From an uncultured Pseudomonadota bacterium (GTDB taxonomy: Bacteria; Pseudomonadota; Gammaproteobacteria; Methylococcales; Methylomonadaceae), in the NCBI GenBank assembly GCA_903875455.1, contig CAIQWF010000220.1, positions 1 to 52,898 of the forward strand: a stretch of 52,898 nt of DNA, in the 5' to 3' direction. Each line of letters begins with the position of its first letter. Position 1 is the first letter of the stretch. Below, in pieces: positions 25,313-35,307 of the stretch. The notes below the pieces were generated by a model. It was not told where the DNA came from. It saw only the letters and a list, made by a program, of their open reading frames with translations, and did not search any database. A program made the position numbers and the translations under genes.

Positions 25313-26215
25313 ATGGATAAATTAACCAGTATGAGTGTCTTCATTCGAGTGGCTAAATCTGAAAGCTTTTCTAACGCAGCCAAAGACTTAGGAATTTCCA
25401 AAGCGATGGTGACCAAGCATGTAATGGAATTGGAAAATAAATTGGGGACGCGGCTTTTTAACCGCACTACCCGCAATTTAAGCCTGACTGAAGTGGGTTC
25501 GTTTTATCTGGAGCGGGCTCAGCAAGTGCTGCATGATGTGGAAGATATGGAAACGGTTATTTCCCAGTTGCAGTCTGAACCGCGCGGGGTTTTAAAGATC
25601 AGTGCGCCGCCGGTAATTGGCGTTACCCATATTGCTCCTGCGTTGGCTGAATTTTTAAAAAATCATCAGGATTTATCTGTCGAGCTAACCTTAAAAAGTA
25701 ATCAGACAGATTTGATTGATGAGGGGTTGGATATTGCGATTTATTTAGGCGCGGTGGAAGATACCAGCTTAATTGCGCGAAAGCTGGGAAGCTCTCCCTC
25801 TGTGGTCTGTGGTGCGCCGAGTTATTTTCAGCAATATGGTGTTCCAAAATATCCTGAAGAGCTGGAACAGCACAGTTGTCTGGTCAACTGGGCAGTATCG
25901 CCGCGTAATATGTGGCATTTTACCAGCGCGACCGGCGAACATAAAATTATCAAAGTTTCCGGGCGAATGCAGGCCAATGCTGCCGACCCGATAAAAGTTG
26001 CGGCGGTGAATGGTTTGGGGCTGATCATGCTCCCTAAATATATAGTCGGCAGACACATTGCCGAGGGCAGACTGCAAGTAGTGCTGGAAGATTACACTAA
26101 TCCGCCGCTGGAAATTTATGCCGTTTATCCGCATCGTAAATATTTATCGGCAAAAGTCAGTGTTTTTCTGGATTTTTTGCAATACTGGTTGCAGCATAAA
26201 GCAGGTGTCGCATGA
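25313..26215 (+). CDS. LysR-family transcriptional regulator
   Basis: 300 residues. The N-terminal winged helix (MSVFIRVAKSESFSNAAKDL, then KAMVTKHVMELENKLGTRLF) and the ligand-binding domain from about residue 90 are standard. Within the family it resembles the CrgA/DsdC-like group acting on quinones or small metabolites, but the effector is not deducible. Its last bases overlap the methyltransferase start by 4, so it is cotranscribed with the genes after it. It is divergent from the 50-residue protein gene, a common arrangement for LysR targets. Confidence 0.95.
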   Translation: MDKLTSMSVFIRVAKSESFSNAAKDLGISKAMVTKHVMELENKLGTRLFNRTTRNLSLTEVGSFYLERAQQVLHDVEDMETVISQLQSEPRGVLKISAPPVIGVTHIAPALAEFLKNHQDLSVELTLKSNQTDLIDEGLDIAIYLGAVEDTSLIARKLGSSPSVVCGAPSYFQQYGVPKYPEELEQHSCLVNWAVSPRNMWHFTSATGEHKIIKVSGRMQANAADPIKVAAVNGLGLIMLPKYIVGRHIAEGRLQVVLEDYTNPPLEIYAVYPHRKYLSAKVSVFLDFLQYWLQHKAGVA

Positions 26216-26790
26216 CATCCACTCTTAAGGAAAAATGGGATCAGATTTACGCCAAGCAATCGGACTGCTCTTTGCAAGCGGCAGCGGTATTGGCTGAGCA
26301 TACTTTTTTATTGCCAGAACAGGGAGCCGCGTTAGACTTGGCTTGCGGTCTGGGCGCGAATGCTTTGCTGTTAGCTGAATGCGGACTGGATGTTGAAGCA
26401 TGGGATATTTCCTCGGTTGCGATTGAAAAACTGCAAAAGCTGGCAGTCGAAAAAAATCTGAAAATCACAGCAAAGCAGGTGGATATTCAGCAAAACGCCT
26501 TGCCTGAAAATAGCTATGATGTGATTGTTATTACTCGATTTCTTGACCGTAGGCTTTGTCGTGAGATAATGGCGGCATTAAAACCCGATGGTTTGCTGTT
26601 TTATCAAACCTACACAAGACAAAAAATCTCCGAATCTTCCCCGCATAATCCCGATTTTCTGTTAGCCGAAAACGAATTGCTGTCATTATTTTCGCCCCTG
26701 AAAGTTATTTTTTACCAAGAGCATGGGCTGATTGGCGCTATGGAACAGGGGGAGCGTAATGAGGCTTTATTCATAGGACAAAAATCATGA
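26212..26790 (+). CDS. SAM-dependent methyltransferase (TehB-like)
   Basis: 192 residues, class I methyltransferase. The SAM motif is ALDLACGLGANALLLAECG, the acidic loop VEAWDISSVAIEKL, and motif IV YDVIVITRFLDRRL. LYYQTYTRQ-like LFYQTYTRQKISESSPHNPDFLL is typical of the TehB-related group linked to tellurite or thiol detoxification. It overlaps the regulator by 4 bases upstream and the rhodanese by 4 bases downstream. The substrate is unknown. Confidence 0.85.
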   Translation: MTSTLKEKWDQIYAKQSDCSLQAAAVLAEHTFLLPEQGAALDLACGLGANALLLAECGLDVEAWDISSVAIEKLQKLAVEKNLKITAKQVDIQQNALPENSYDVIVITRFLDRRLCREIMAALKPDGLLFYQTYTRQKISESSPHNPDFLLAENELLSLFSPLKVIFYQEHGLIGAMEQGERNEALFIGQKS

Positions 26791-27182
26791 TTGAGAATTT
26801 AGACCCGAAACAGTCTTTTGCATTTATGCAGGAAAGCCCGAATGCGGTGATGATTGATGTGCGGACAAAAATGGAGCATACCTTTTTAGGTCGTCCGGTT
26901 TGCAATATTGTGCATATTGCGTGGAAAGAGTTTCCAGACTGGCAGGTGAATCCTGATTTTGTGGCGCAGGTTTCTGAAATTGTGACAGATAAAAATACGC
27001 CGATTTTGCTGTTATGCCGGAGCGGTGTGCGCTCTGTAGATGCTGCAAAAGCATTGGAAGAAGCTGGGTTTACCCATTTGATTAATGTTCTCGAGGGTTT
27101 TGAAGGGAATCTGGATGCAAATAAACATCGCGGCACAACAGGCGGCTGGCGGTTTCATGGATTGCCGTGGGAACAGTCTTAA
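26787..27182 (+). CDS. Rhodanese-domain sulfurtransferase
   Basis: 131 residues, cytoplasmic (no signal). A single rhodanese domain with MIDVRTKMEHTFLG, the active-site loop LLCRSGVRSVDAAKAL (catalytic Cys at about 75) and the ending GGWRFHGLPW. The latter two are typical of small rhodaneses in methyltransferase operons. Overlap of 4 bases with the methyltransferase implies a shared task, perhaps sulfur or selenium/tellurium detoxification. That is inference. Confidence 0.9.
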   Translation: MIENLDPKQSFAFMQESPNAVMIDVRTKMEHTFLGRPVCNIVHIAWKEFPDWQVNPDFVAQVSEIVTDKNTPILLLCRSGVRSVDAAKALEEAGFTHLINVLEGFEGNLDANKHRGTTGGWRFHGLPWEQS

Positions 27183-27214
27183 AGCTTGCATTAAATAATT
27201 AGAGAAATACCAAA

Positions 27215-28366
27215 ATGAAGATTAAATCCCTCATCTATGAAGATCAATCTACGGATTGGAAATTAGAGAGAATAGATTTTAAGCCTCTAACTTTATTAGT
27301 AGGGGTTTCTGGTGTCGGTAAAACACAAATACTAAAAGCGTTAGTAAATTTAAGAAAAATCTCACGCGGAGAATCTATAAGTGGATTGAACTGGAATATT
27401 GAGTTTAGTACAAGTGCAGGATATGAGTATAAATGGTGCGGAGAATTTGAAAACAAAGGTTTTATTTCAGAAATTTTATCAGAAATTGTGGAAGATGATG
27501 AAAAAGACAAGCCTTTTATAGAAAGTGAAAAGTTATTTATTAATAATGAATTAATTGTTGATAGAAATAGAGATGGAATTATTTTTAATAAAAATAAAAC
27601 AGTTAAGTTATCACAAAAAGAAAGCGTTATATCTCTTTTAAAAGAAGAAGAGCAAATAAAAGATATATATGAAAACTTTAAAAAAATTATCTTTGATGAC
27701 AATACAGGTAATAACTTTCGACTTGCAAGATTTGGACTCACCGATGAAGTAAAATCAAAGTCAAAAAAATATAAAAGTCTAAAGTCCATTAGAAATAGTG
27801 ATGAAAACATAAAAACAAAGCTTTGCTTATTACATAGAAATCAGAAAAAATTATTTCAAGAAATCGTAGATAGCTTTGTTGATATTTTTCCATATGTTGA
27901 AGATATAAAAATGGAAACCATTAAAGATGATAGTAGAGAGCTACCTATTTTTCTGAGCGACTCTTTATTTGTTCATGTTAAAGAAAAAAATGTATCTCAT
28001 TGGATAGATGAGTTTAAAATGTCATCCGGTATGTTGAGAACATTAATGCACATTGCTGAATTGTATTTGTGTGCGGATGATACAGTTATACTAATAGACG
28101 AATTTGAAAATAGTTTAGGTATAAATTGCATTAATCAAATTACTAACAGCATAGTGGCTTCAGAACGTAATTTACAATTTATTATCACTAGCCATCACCC
28201 ATATATTATTAATGATATAGGTTTTTCGCATTGGAAAATAGTCACTAGAAAAGGTAGTAAAGTAAAAGCTATTGATGCGGATCAATTCCCGCTTGATAAA
28301 TCTAAGCATAAAGCCTTTACTCAGTTAGCTAATCTAACCGAATATACTGAAGGGATAGAAAGTTGA
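27215..28366 (+). CDS. AAA (AAA21/OLD-like) ATPase of a second defence-like pair
   Basis: 383 residues, Lys/Ile-rich and more AT-rich than its neighbours, a sign of transfer. Walker A is GVSGVGKT (residues 30-37). The signature-like MSSGMLRTLMHIAELYL is followed by Walker B VILIDEFENSLG and the switch His in TSHHPYII. The middle is long, charged and helical. The protein resembles AAA21/DUF3696-type ATPases that operate with TOPRIM or RloB-like effectors. It overlaps the partner gene by 4 bases. It is not closely similar to the ATPase at 17129-18097. Confidence 0.83.
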   Translation: MKIKSLIYEDQSTDWKLERIDFKPLTLLVGVSGVGKTQILKALVNLRKISRGESISGLNWNIEFSTSAGYEYKWCGEFENKGFISEILSEIVEDDEKDKPFIESEKLFINNELIVDRNRDGIIFNKNKTVKLSQKESVISLLKEEEQIKDIYENFKKIIFDDNTGNNFRLARFGLTDEVKSKSKKYKSLKSIRNSDENIKTKLCLLHRNQKKLFQEIVDSFVDIFPYVEDIKMETIKDDSRELPIFLSDSLFVHVKEKNVSHWIDEFKMSSGMLRTLMHIAELYLCADDTVILIDEFENSLGINCINQITNSIVASERNLQFIITSHHPYIINDIGFSHWKIVTRKGSKVKAIDADQFPLDKSKHKAFTQLANLTEYTEGIES

Positions 28367-29043
28367 ATATTTACTTTCTAGTTGAAGGTGAAAAAACCGA
28401 ACCTAAAGTTTATCCACAATGGTTATCTCATCTAACTCCTCAATTAGCACGGGTTAAATTCTCGTGCGATGCTAGAGAAAATAATTATTACTTGATGAGT
28501 GGCATGGGGTCGCCGCGCATTCTTACTGATGAACTAGCCAATTCAGTAGAGGATATTAATCAGCTAGGAAATTATAATTATCTTGTTTTAGTTATTGATG
28601 CTGATGATATGACAGCAGAAGAAAAAATTGCCGAAGTTGAACAGTTTATCAGTGATGAAAAAATCGTTTTAAATCCAAAATGCGAGTTACGAATTATCGC
28701 ACAAAAATATTGCATGGAAACATGGTTTCTAGGGAATCGCAAAGTCTATCCACGCAATATCGATAATGTTGATTTTATAAATCATGCCCAACATTATGAT
28801 GTTTCGCAAAACGACCCTGAGTTTATGATAAAACCCAATGCCTTTGCAGGCTCAACCTCTATTTATCACGAACTCTATTTGAGAAAAATGTTAGCAGCAA
28901 AAAACATCAGCTATACCAAATCAAATCCTAAAGAAGTCGGCGAAAAATATTATCTCGAAGAATTAAATAAGCGCATTAATGAAACTCCCCATTTATCCAG
29001 TCTAAAAAACTTCTTTAGTTTCTGTGAATCGATTTCCATTTAA
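28363..29043 (+). CDS. RloB/DUF4276-like TOPRIM-fold protein
   Basis: 226 residues from a TTG at 28363 that overlaps the ATPase stop. YFLVEGEKTEPKVYPQWL is the TOPRIM first strand with its Glu. YLVLVIDADDM gives the D-x-D, and KYCMETWFLGN supplies the third acidic site. Relatives named RloB or DUF4276 sit beside AAA ATPases in restriction and antiphage loci. The expected activity is Mg-dependent nucleic-acid cleavage controlled by the ATPase. The two genes stand between a rhodanese gene and bipA as a self-contained insert. Confidence 0.72.
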   Translation: MNIYFLVEGEKTEPKVYPQWLSHLTPQLARVKFSCDARENNYYLMSGMGSPRILTDELANSVEDINQLGNYNYLVLVIDADDMTAEEKIAEVEQFISDEKIVLNPKCELRIIAQKYCMETWFLGNRKVYPRNIDNVDFINHAQHYDVSQNDPEFMIKPNAFAGSTSIYHELYLRKMLAAKNISYTKSNPKEVGEKYYLEELNKRINETPHLSSLKNFFSFCESISI

Positions 29044-29104
29044 ACAAGTCGTCAATTAATGGCGCACAATAATTTATTTTTAACCTTTAACTTTAAAATA
29101 CACT

Positions 29105-30922
29105 GTGATTGAAAAACTAAGAAACATCGCCATTATCGCCCACGTTGACCACGGCAAAACCACTCTTGTTGACAAACTGCTGGAACAATCCGGCACCTTT
29201 GAAGCGCACGAAAAACTCGGTGTGCGGATGATGGACTCCAACGACCAGGAAAAAGAACGCGGCATCACCATTTTGGCAAAAAACGCCGCGATTGATTGGA
29301 ACGGCTACCACATCAACATCGTTGACACCCCAGGACACGCTGACTTCGGTGGCGAAGTAGAACGGGTTTTGTCGATGGTGGATTCAGTATTATTACTGGT
29401 TGACGCTGTTGACGGCCCGATGCCACAAACGCGCTTTGTCACCCAAAAAGCCTTTGCGTTAGGTTTAAAACCGATTGTGGTGATTAACAAAGTCGACCGC
29501 CCCAGCGCACGCCCTGAATGGGTTGTTGACCAAACCTTTGATTTGTTTGACCGCTTAGGCGCAACTGACGAACAACTCGATTTCCCCATCGTTTACGCAT
29601 CGGCGTTAAACGGCTACGCAGGATTAACCAGCGACGTGCGCGAAGGCGACATGACCCCGTTATTCCAAACCATCGTGGACATGGTGCATCCGCCTGTGGT
29701 TGATGCAGACGGCCCTTTCCAATTGCAGGTTTCCAGTCTGGATTACAACTCTTACGTCGGCTTGATTGGTGTAGGCAGAATTCAGCGCGGCACCGTTAAG
29801 AAAAATCAGCCGTTGACGTTAATAGATACCGAAGGCAAAACCCGTAGCGGCAGAATGCTGCAGATTTTTGAATTTGACGGCTTGGAGCGAGTAGAAGTTC
29901 CAGAGGCATCCGCTGGCGAAATCGTGGCCTTTACCGGTATTGAAAAACTGCAAATCTCTGAAACTTTATGTCATCCCGATAATGTGGAAGCGTTGCCGCC
30001 GTTGTCGATTGACGAGCCGACCGTGACCATGACTTTTCAGGTTAATAATTCACCGTTTGCAGGACGCGAGGGCAAATTTGTGACTTCGCGGCAAATTCGC
30101 GAGCGTTTGGAAAAAGAATTGCAACATAACGTGGCGCTGCGGGTTGAAGATACTTCTGACCCCGATAAATTTAAGGTTTCAGGTCGTGGTGAGCTGCATT
30201 TGTCGGTGTTAATTGAATCCATGCGCCGCGAAGGTTTTGAAATGGGCGTGTCGCGTCCTGAAGTGATTATCAAGGAAGTTGACGGCGTAAAATGTGAGCC
30301 TTATGAATTGGTCACGGTCGAAGTCGAAGAAGAGCATCAAGGTTCGGTGATGGAAAAACTCGGTGAGCGCAAAGGCGACTTGACCAATATGATGACCGAT
30401 GGTCGCGGGCGTGTGCGCTTGGAATATCGAATGCCCTCACGCGGATTGATTGGTTTTCAAACTGAGTTTTTAACCGCAACTTCCGGTTCTGGCTTGTTGT
30501 ATCACGTTTTTGACAGTTACGACCCAATAAAGCCCGGTGATGTTGCTAAACGTCAACGCGGGGTGATGATTTCCATGGCAAATGGCAAAGCCGTGGCATA
30601 TTCACTGTTTCCGTTGCAAGACCGTGGCGATTTGTTTTTGGTCAATGCTGAGGAGGTTTATGAAGGGATGTTGGTGGGTTTGCATTCGCGCAGCAATGAT
30701 TTAACCGTCAATCCAACCAAAACCAAACCGTTGACCAATATGCGGGCTTCCGGTTCTGATGATGCCTTGACCTTGGATAAAATCCAGAAAATGACGTTGG
30801 AACAGGCTTTAGAGTTTATTGAAGACGATGAATTGGTGGAAGTCACACCAAAATCCATTCGGTTGCGTAAAAAATTGTTGACCGAAAATGAGCGTAAACG
30901 CGCTTCCAGAGAAGCTGCATAA
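29105..30922 (+). CDS. typA: Ribosome-associated GTPase BipA/TypA
   Basis: 605 residues, full length, starting GTG at 29105. Translational GTPase motifs are AHVDHGKTT, the switch [14 protein letters not shown] and [10 protein letters not shown]. Domain V and the BipA-specific C-terminus ([20 protein letters not shown], then [12 protein letters not shown]) are intact. It binds the ribosome under stress and helps large-subunit assembly. It is monocistronic and ends in a hairpin before hisB. Confidence 0.97.
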   Translation: MIEKLRNIAIIAHVDHGKTTLVDKLLEQSGTFEAHEKLGVRMMDSNDQEKERGITILAKNAAIDWNGYHINIVDTPGHADFGGEVERVLSMVDSVLLLVDAVDGPMPQTRFVTQKAFALGLKPIVVINKVDRPSARPEWVVDQTFDLFDRLGATDEQLDFPIVYASALNGYAGLTSDVREGDMTPLFQTIVDMVHPPVVDADGPFQLQVSSLDYNSYVGLIGVGRIQRGTVKKNQPLTLIDTEGKTRSGRMLQIFEFDGLERVEVPEASAGEIVAFTGIEKLQISETLCHPDNVEALPPLSIDEPTVTMTFQVNNSPFAGREGKFVTSRQIRERLEKELQHNVALRVEDTSDPDKFKVSGRGELHLSVLIESMRREGFEMGVSRPEVIIKEVDGVKCEPYELVTVEVEEEHQGSVMEKLGERKGDLTNMMTDGRGRVRLEYRMPSRGLIGFQTEFLTATSGSGLLYHVFDSYDPIKPGDVAKRQRGVMISMANGKAVAYSLFPLQDRGDLFLVNAEEVYEGMLVGLHSRSNDLTVNPTKTKPLTNMRASGSDDALTLDKIQKMTLEQALEFIEDDELVEVTPKSIRLRKKLLTENERKRASREAA

Positions 30923-30958
30923 AACTTTAGCAAGCCGTTTTTTTAACGCAAAACAAAA

Positions 30959-30985
30959 CCTGACAGGTCTTTAATGCCTGTCAGG
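30959..30985. terminator. Palindromic hairpin after typA
   Basis: CCTGACAGG at 30959-30967 pairs with CCTGTCAGG at 30977-30985, followed by TTT. It is a 9-bp stem with a 9-base loop between typA and the his operon. The weak T run leaves open whether it is a dispersed palindrome rather than a true terminator. Confidence 0.6.
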
Positions 30986-31093
30986 TTTCACTCGAATGTT
31001 ATTTTCCCCGCTAAAATCCCATACAGACACTGCCTAATCTTGGCAATTCATAGTAGAATGACACATATTTTCATTTTATCTGTCTTTTAGGTC

Positions 31094-31687
31094 ATGACAC
31101 CACGCACCGCGCGGGTTGAGCGTAATACGCTTGAAACGCAAATCACCATCGCCATCAATCTGGATGGTACCGGCAAAGCCGCATTCAATACCGGCGTTCC
31201 TTTTTTAGAACACATGCTCGACCAAATCTCCCGACATGGGGTTATTGATATGGATATTACTTGTGTTGGCGATTTACACATTGACGCACATCACACGGTG
31301 GAAGACATCGGTATTACGTTAGGACAAGCCTTCACGCAAGCATTAGGCGATAAAAAAGGCATTTTCCGTTACGGTCATGCCTATGTGCCGTTAGATGAAT
31401 CATTATCTCGCGTTGTTATCGATTTTTCCGGTCGTCCTGGTTTGTACATGGATGTGGATTTTCGCCGCGCGTCTATTGGTTCGTTTGAAACCGATTTGTT
31501 TTATGAGTTTTTTCAAGGCTTTGTCAATCACGCCGGTGTCTCGTTGCATATCGACAATTTAAAAGGTCGCAACGCCCATCATATTGCCGAAACTATTTTC
31601 AAAGCGTTTGGCCGTGCAGTGCGTATGGCTATTAGCGCAGACCCCCGCATGACCGGAGTCATGCCCTCCACCAAAGGTACGCTGTAA
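31094..31687 (+). CDS. hisB: Imidazoleglycerol-phosphate dehydratase
   Basis: 197 residues. It dehydrates imidazole glycerol phosphate to imidazole acetol phosphate, the sixth pathway step. The metal-binding HHTVEDIGI and [13 protein letters not shown]-like segments ([13 protein letters not shown]) are present, as is the C-terminal [15 protein letters not shown]. It is the monofunctional type, without the phosphatase domain of enteric HisB. It heads the his operon in this window; hisG, hisD and hisC are absent and must be elsewhere. Confidence 0.97.
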   Translation: MTPRTARVERNTLETQITIAINLDGTGKAAFNTGVPFLEHMLDQISRHGVIDMDITCVGDLHIDAHHTVEDIGITLGQAFTQALGDKKGIFRYGHAYVPLDESLSRVVIDFSGRPGLYMDVDFRRASIGSFETDLFYEFFQGFVNHAGVSLHIDNLKGRNAHHIAETIFKAFGRAVRMAISADPRMTGVMPSTKGTL

Positions 31688-31730
31688 ACGCCCGTTTCCC
31701 CGATTTTTCAATTCTGATTCTTTAAATCTT

Positions 31731-32372
31731 ATGTCCCAAGTCGCTGTTATTGATTATGGAATGGGCAATTTACATTCAATTGCCAAAGCCTTACAACACG
31801 CTGCTCCCGAAGTGGATGTGTCTGTTACCTCTGATGCCGAAATTATTAAACAAGCCGATCGTGTCGTTTTTCCAGGAGTCGGAGCTATTCGTGATTGCAT
31901 GTCTGCTTTGCAAATAGCTGGTTTAGCCGATGTCATCAAAGAAGTCGCTACACAAAAACCGTTATTAGGTATTTGTTTAGGAATGCAGGCCTTATTGACT
32001 GACAGTGAAGAAAATAATCACACCGATTGTTTAAATATCTTGTCCGGTCATGTCGTGCGCTTTCCAGAGCCTTTATATGACAATAACCGCACCATTTTAA
32101 AAGTGCCGCATATGGGCTGGAATCAGGTTCAGCAACAGCCGCATCCGTTATGGGAAAGCATTCCGCAAAACAGCCGGTTTTATTTTGTGCATAGTTATTA
32201 TGCTGTGCCGAATGATAAAAATATTATTGCTGCCACCAGCGAATATCCAATGCCGTTTGCCTGTGCCTTAGCGCAGAAAAATATTTTTGCCGTGCAGTTT
32301 CACCCGGAAAAAAGTCAAACTGTCGGTTTGCAATTATTGAAGAATTTTTTACATTGGGATGGCAATCTCTAG
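31731..32372 (+). CDS. hisH: Imidazole glycerol phosphate synthase, glutaminase subunit
   Basis: 213 residues. Class I amidotransferase that feeds ammonia through HisF. The triad is seen as Cys in GICLGMQALL and His/Glu in VQFHPEKSQT. The start VAIDYGMGNLHS is standard for HisH. It lies 43 bases after hisB and 36 before hisA in the normal BHAF order. Confidence 0.97.
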   Translation: MSQVAVIDYGMGNLHSIAKALQHAAPEVDVSVTSDAEIIKQADRVVFPGVGAIRDCMSALQIAGLADVIKEVATQKPLLGICLGMQALLTDSEENNHTDCLNILSGHVVRFPEPLYDNNRTILKVPHMGWNQVQQQPHPLWESIPQNSRFYFVHSYYAVPNDKNIIAATSEYPMPFACALAQKNIFAVQFHPEKSQTVGLQLLKNFLHWDGNL

Positions 32373-32408
32373 TTTTTATTCCTTACCCGCCTCTTGAGGT
32401 TTTTTTGT

Positions 32409-33143
32409 ATGTTATTAATCCCCGCTATTGATTTAAAAGAAGGAAAATGTGTACGTTTACGCCAAGGTCGCATGGAAGATGATACGGTGTTTTCAGATGA
32501 CCCGGTTGCCGTTGCAGGTCGCTGGGTAGCAGCCGGAGCAAGACGCATTCATTTGGTTGATTTGGACGGCGCGTTTGCCGGAAAACCTAAAAATGCAGAC
32601 GTTGTGCATCGCATTGCGGAGGCGTATCCTGATTTGCCGATTCAAATCGGCGGCGGGATTCGTGATGAAGATACGATTGAAGCGTACCTTAATGCGGGTG
32701 TGCAATATGTAATTATCGGTACGAAAGCTGTGAGTACGCCGCATTTTGTCCATGATGTGGCGATTGAGTTTCCTGGCCATATTATTGTCGGTTTGGACGC
32801 GAAAGATGGTAAAGTCGCAGTGGATGGCTGGTCAAAGCTTTCTAATCACGATGTGATTGATTTGGCGCAAAAGTTTGAAGCGCAAGGCGTGGAAGCGATT
32901 GTTTATACTGATATTTCCAGAGATGGGATGATGCAGGGCGTGAATGTGGAAGCGACTGCGCGTTTGGCACGGGCGATTACCATTCCGGTGATTGCTTCGG
33001 GCGGCATTACTAATATGGATGATATTCACGCGCTTGGAGTGGTGGCTCATGAAGGGATTATGGGCGCGATTACTGGTCGGGCGATTTATGAAGGAACGCT
33101 GGATTTTGCGCAGGCGGAGAAAATCGCGGAGTCGTATTCGTGA
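32409..33143 (+). CDS. hisA: Phosphoribosylformimino-5-aminoimidazole carboxamide ribotide isomerase
   Basis: 244 residues from the ATG at 32409 ([20 protein letters not shown]); a slightly longer upstream start adds five non-conserved residues. It is a beta/alpha barrel with two phosphate sites, [11 protein letters not shown] and [10 protein letters not shown], and catalytic Asp in the first and fifth strands ([17 protein letters not shown]). It catalyses the Amadori rearrangement of ProFAR. The HEPN gene that follows starts on GTG overlapping the stop by 4 bases, which is not the usual hisA-hisF junction. Confidence 0.97.
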   Translation: MLLIPAIDLKEGKCVRLRQGRMEDDTVFSDDPVAVAGRWVAAGARRIHLVDLDGAFAGKPKNADVVHRIAEAYPDLPIQIGGGIRDEDTIEAYLNAGVQYVIIGTKAVSTPHFVHDVAIEFPGHIIVGLDAKDGKVAVDGWSKLSNHDVIDLAQKFEAQGVEAIVYTDISRDGMMQGVNVEATARLARAITIPVIASGGITNMDDIHALGVVAHEGIMGAITGRAIYEGTLDFAQAEKIAESYS

Positions 33144-33613
33144 AGAATCCTGCTGAAATTCAAAAACTGGCTATCACGCGATTAGAAGAAGCAGAAATAC
33201 TCTGCCAAGCTGGAAAATACGATGGTGCCTATTATTTGGCGGGTTACAGTATTGAATTAACGTTAAAAGCAAGAATTTGCGAAAAGTTGGAAATTGACAA
33301 TTTATTTGATGATTCCGACAAAAAAGATGAAAACATCAATACCGTGAGAACAAAATTTAAAACGCATGATATTTCGCAATTGTTAATTTTTTGTGGCTTA
33401 TTTAAAAAACTGCAAAGGGATAAAGCACTTAATAAAATTTTAATGCAGACGTATGCTGATTTTATTGCACCGAGCAATAAAGATAATAAATGGAGTGAAC
33501 AAGTACGGTATCATTTTGCAATAGGTGGACAATTAAAAGGCGTATTTGTACAGGATTTTATTGCATTGTTGAAAGACCAACAGGGGTTATTGGAATGGAT
33601 AAAGAACAATTAA
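33140..33613 (+). CDS. HEPN-domain protein inserted between hisA and hisF
   Basis: 157 residues. [20 protein letters not shown], then [16 protein letters not shown], is the helical core of HEPN proteins. R-x5-H (Arg70 to His76 in [13 protein letters not shown]) fits the R-x4-6-H ribonuclease motif. HEPN proteins are RNases or toxins, usually neutralised by a partner such as an MNT nucleotidyltransferase. None is present here; instead an unrelated 100-residue gene overlaps its end. The GTG start overlaps the hisA stop by 4 bases. Its AT-rich, Lys-rich composition contrasts with hisA, suggesting acquisition. Toxin activity is inferred only. Confidence 0.75.
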   Translation: MKNPAEIQKLAITRLEEAEILCQAGKYDGAYYLAGYSIELTLKARICEKLEIDNLFDDSDKKDENINTVRTKFKTHDISQLLIFCGLFKKLQRDKALNKILMQTYADFIAPSNKDNKWSEQVRYHFAIGGQLKGVFVQDFIALLKDQQGLLEWIKNN

Positions 33614-33897
33614 AAATAAAGCTGGAAAAATTTAAACAGGCGTGTATTGAGAAAGGCAGCATTGATGCAAAAGAAATTCAGCCGTTTGAATTTGAAGAGG
33701 CCTATCCAGGACTGATACCTTCGCCTTTTATTGTTGATATTCATGTCAAAGAGCAATGGCTGGAAAGTAAGCAGAATGTTAATCCACTCCATGAACTGAT
33801 TGATTTGCTTTATGAAAATGCGGATGTTGATGCGCTTGAAGAAATATTAACCGTGCGCTTATCTCCTGCAAATGCACTTCACTGGATGACAATGTAA
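33595..33897 (+). CDS. Unknown 100-residue partner of the HEPN protein
   Basis: Acidic, helical protein starting [20 protein letters not shown] and ending [11 protein letters not shown]. Its ATG lies 19 bases inside the HEPN gene, so the pair is coupled. It could be the antidote or a regulator of the HEPN protein, on the analogy of small acidic antitoxins; no antitoxin family is recognised. hisF follows after 16 bases with its own AAGGA ribosome site. Confidence 0.6.
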   Translation: MDKEQLKIKLEKFKQACIEKGSIDAKEIQPFEFEEAYPGLIPSPFIVDIHVKEQWLESKQNVNPLHELIDLLYENADVDALEEILTVRLSPANALHWMTM

Positions 33898-33913
33898 TTT
33901 CAAGGAAATCAGT

Positions 33914-34687
33914 ATGAGTTTAGCCAAACGTATTATTCCCTGTTTAGATGTGGACAATGGCCGCGTGGTCAAAGGTGTGCAGTTTGTTGATATTCGTGAC
34001 GCAGGAGACCCTGTAGAAATCGCTCGCCGTTATGACCGTGAAGGGGCAGATGAGATTACTTTTTTAGATATTACTGCCACGCATCACGAGCGCGACACGA
34101 TGGTTCATGTCGTCGAACAAGTCGCCAGCGAAGTGTTTATTCCGTTGACCGTCGGCGGCGGGATTCGCACTTTAGACGATATTCGCACCATGTTAAATGC
34201 GGGGGCGGATAAAGTCGGCATCAACAGCGCGGCAGTATTTAGACCTGAATTTGTCAAAGAAGCCGCTGAGCGTTTCGGTTCGCAATGTATTGTGGTGGCG
34301 ATTGATGCGAAAAAAGTCAGCGTGGAAGGCGAGCCGAATCGGTGGGAAATTTTCACGCACGGCGGACGTAAACCGACTGGCATTGATGCGGTGGCATGGG
34401 CAATTCAAATGGTGGAATTCGGCGCGGGTGAAATTCTGTTGACCAGCATGGACAAAGACGGCACGAAAAGCGGTTTTAATTTACCTTTGACGCGGGCGGT
34501 GAGTGAAGCGGTGTCTGTGCCGGTGATTGCTTCCGGCGGCGTGGGGAATTTAGACCATTTAGCCGATGGCATTTTGGAAGGTAAAGCCGATGCTGTGTTG
34601 GCAGCGAGTATTTTTCATTTTGGGGAATATACCATTGCCCAAGCGAAGCAAAGGATGGCGGAGCGCGGAATCGAAGTGAGGTTGTAA
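33914..34687 (+). CDS. hisF: Imidazole glycerol phosphate synthase, cyclase subunit
   Basis: 257 residues. It uses ammonia from HisH to close the imidazole ring and release AICAR. Barrel motifs: [28 protein letters not shown], the strand-five [14 protein letters not shown] and [10 protein letters not shown]. It ends [18 protein letters not shown]. The coding sequence for that ending is present a second time, diverged, at 35308-35364 without the rest of the gene. Confidence 0.97.
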   Translation: MSLAKRIIPCLDVDNGRVVKGVQFVDIRDAGDPVEIARRYDREGADEITFLDITATHHERDTMVHVVEQVASEVFIPLTVGGGIRTLDDIRTMLNAGADKVGINSAAVFRPEFVKEAAERFGSQCIVVAIDAKKVSVEGEPNRWEIFTHGGRKPTGIDAVAWAIQMVEFGAGEILLTSMDKDGTKSGFNLPLTRAVSEAVSVPVIASGGVGNLDHLADGILEGKADAVLAASIFHFGEYTIAQAKQRMAERGIEVRL

Positions 34688-34688
34688 A

Positions 34689-35288
34689 GTGGCTTATTCC
34701 GGTTTTAAGCTGAAAGAATTAAAACAACAATTCCAATTAGAAGAAAAAGGCATTCGGTTATTTACCCAAATTAATTCTATTGAACCGAGCGATTGGTTAA
34801 AGCAAACGTTAAAGTTGGGATTAAAAATGCCGTTATTGTCGGAAAAAGCCCGTTCTGAACGGATTGTTTCACCGATTTTATTTGAATGTTGGGAGCAAAA
34901 TAAGGAAAGTTTTGGCATTTATTCGGGTATTAATTTAGAAGCGGATATTGAAAATGGCTTAAATGGCGAATGTGATTTTATTATTGCTGCGCGTGCGGAT
35001 ACTTATACGGTGGAATCGCCGATTTTTATGTTAATCGAGGCAAAAGATAACGATATAAAATCAGGGCTTCCGCAATGTGTGGCGCAAATGTTGGGGGCGC
35101 GGCTTTATAATCAAAAAGACGGTAAAGATATTCCGGTGATTTATGGTTGTGTGACTACGGGCGATGATTGGCAGTTTTTGAAATTGCAGGATAATACGAT
35201 TTATATTGATATTGAACGTTATTATTTAGATAACGTGCCGCAATTGTTGGGGATTTTACAAAGTATTGTAGACTCTCATAAATTATGA
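34689..35288 (+). CDS. PD-(D/E)XK nuclease-fold protein after hisF
   Basis: 199 residues from GTG at 34689, one base after the hisF stop. The nuclease core is Glu57 in RSERIV, Asp96 in GECDFIIA and Glu117-x-Lys119 in MLIEAKD, followed by a Gln helix (GLPQCVAQMLGARLYNQ) as in many restriction-type proteins. VIYGCVTTGDDWQFLKL is typical of stand-alone proteins of this fold that surround cyanobacterial and gammaproteobacterial genomes. The target is unknown. A diverged repeat of the hisF 3' end lies 20 bases after its stop, so the gene appears to have arrived together with a hisF copy. Confidence 0.72.
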   Translation: MAYSGFKLKELKQQFQLEEKGIRLFTQINSIEPSDWLKQTLKLGLKMPLLSEKARSERIVSPILFECWEQNKESFGIYSGINLEADIENGLNGECDFIIAARADTYTVESPIFMLIEAKDNDIKSGLPQCVAQMLGARLYNQKDGKDIPVIYGCVTTGDDWQFLKLQDNTIYIDIERYYLDNVPQLLGILQSIVDSHKL

Positions 35289-35307
35289 ATCTACAAGTTA
35301 AAAAGAA

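Noticed and set aside
27244-27810. Minus-strand frame of 188 codons opposite the second ATPase
   Set aside because: Ser/Leu/Phe-rich shadow of an AT-rich coding region that has clear Walker motifs on the plus strand.
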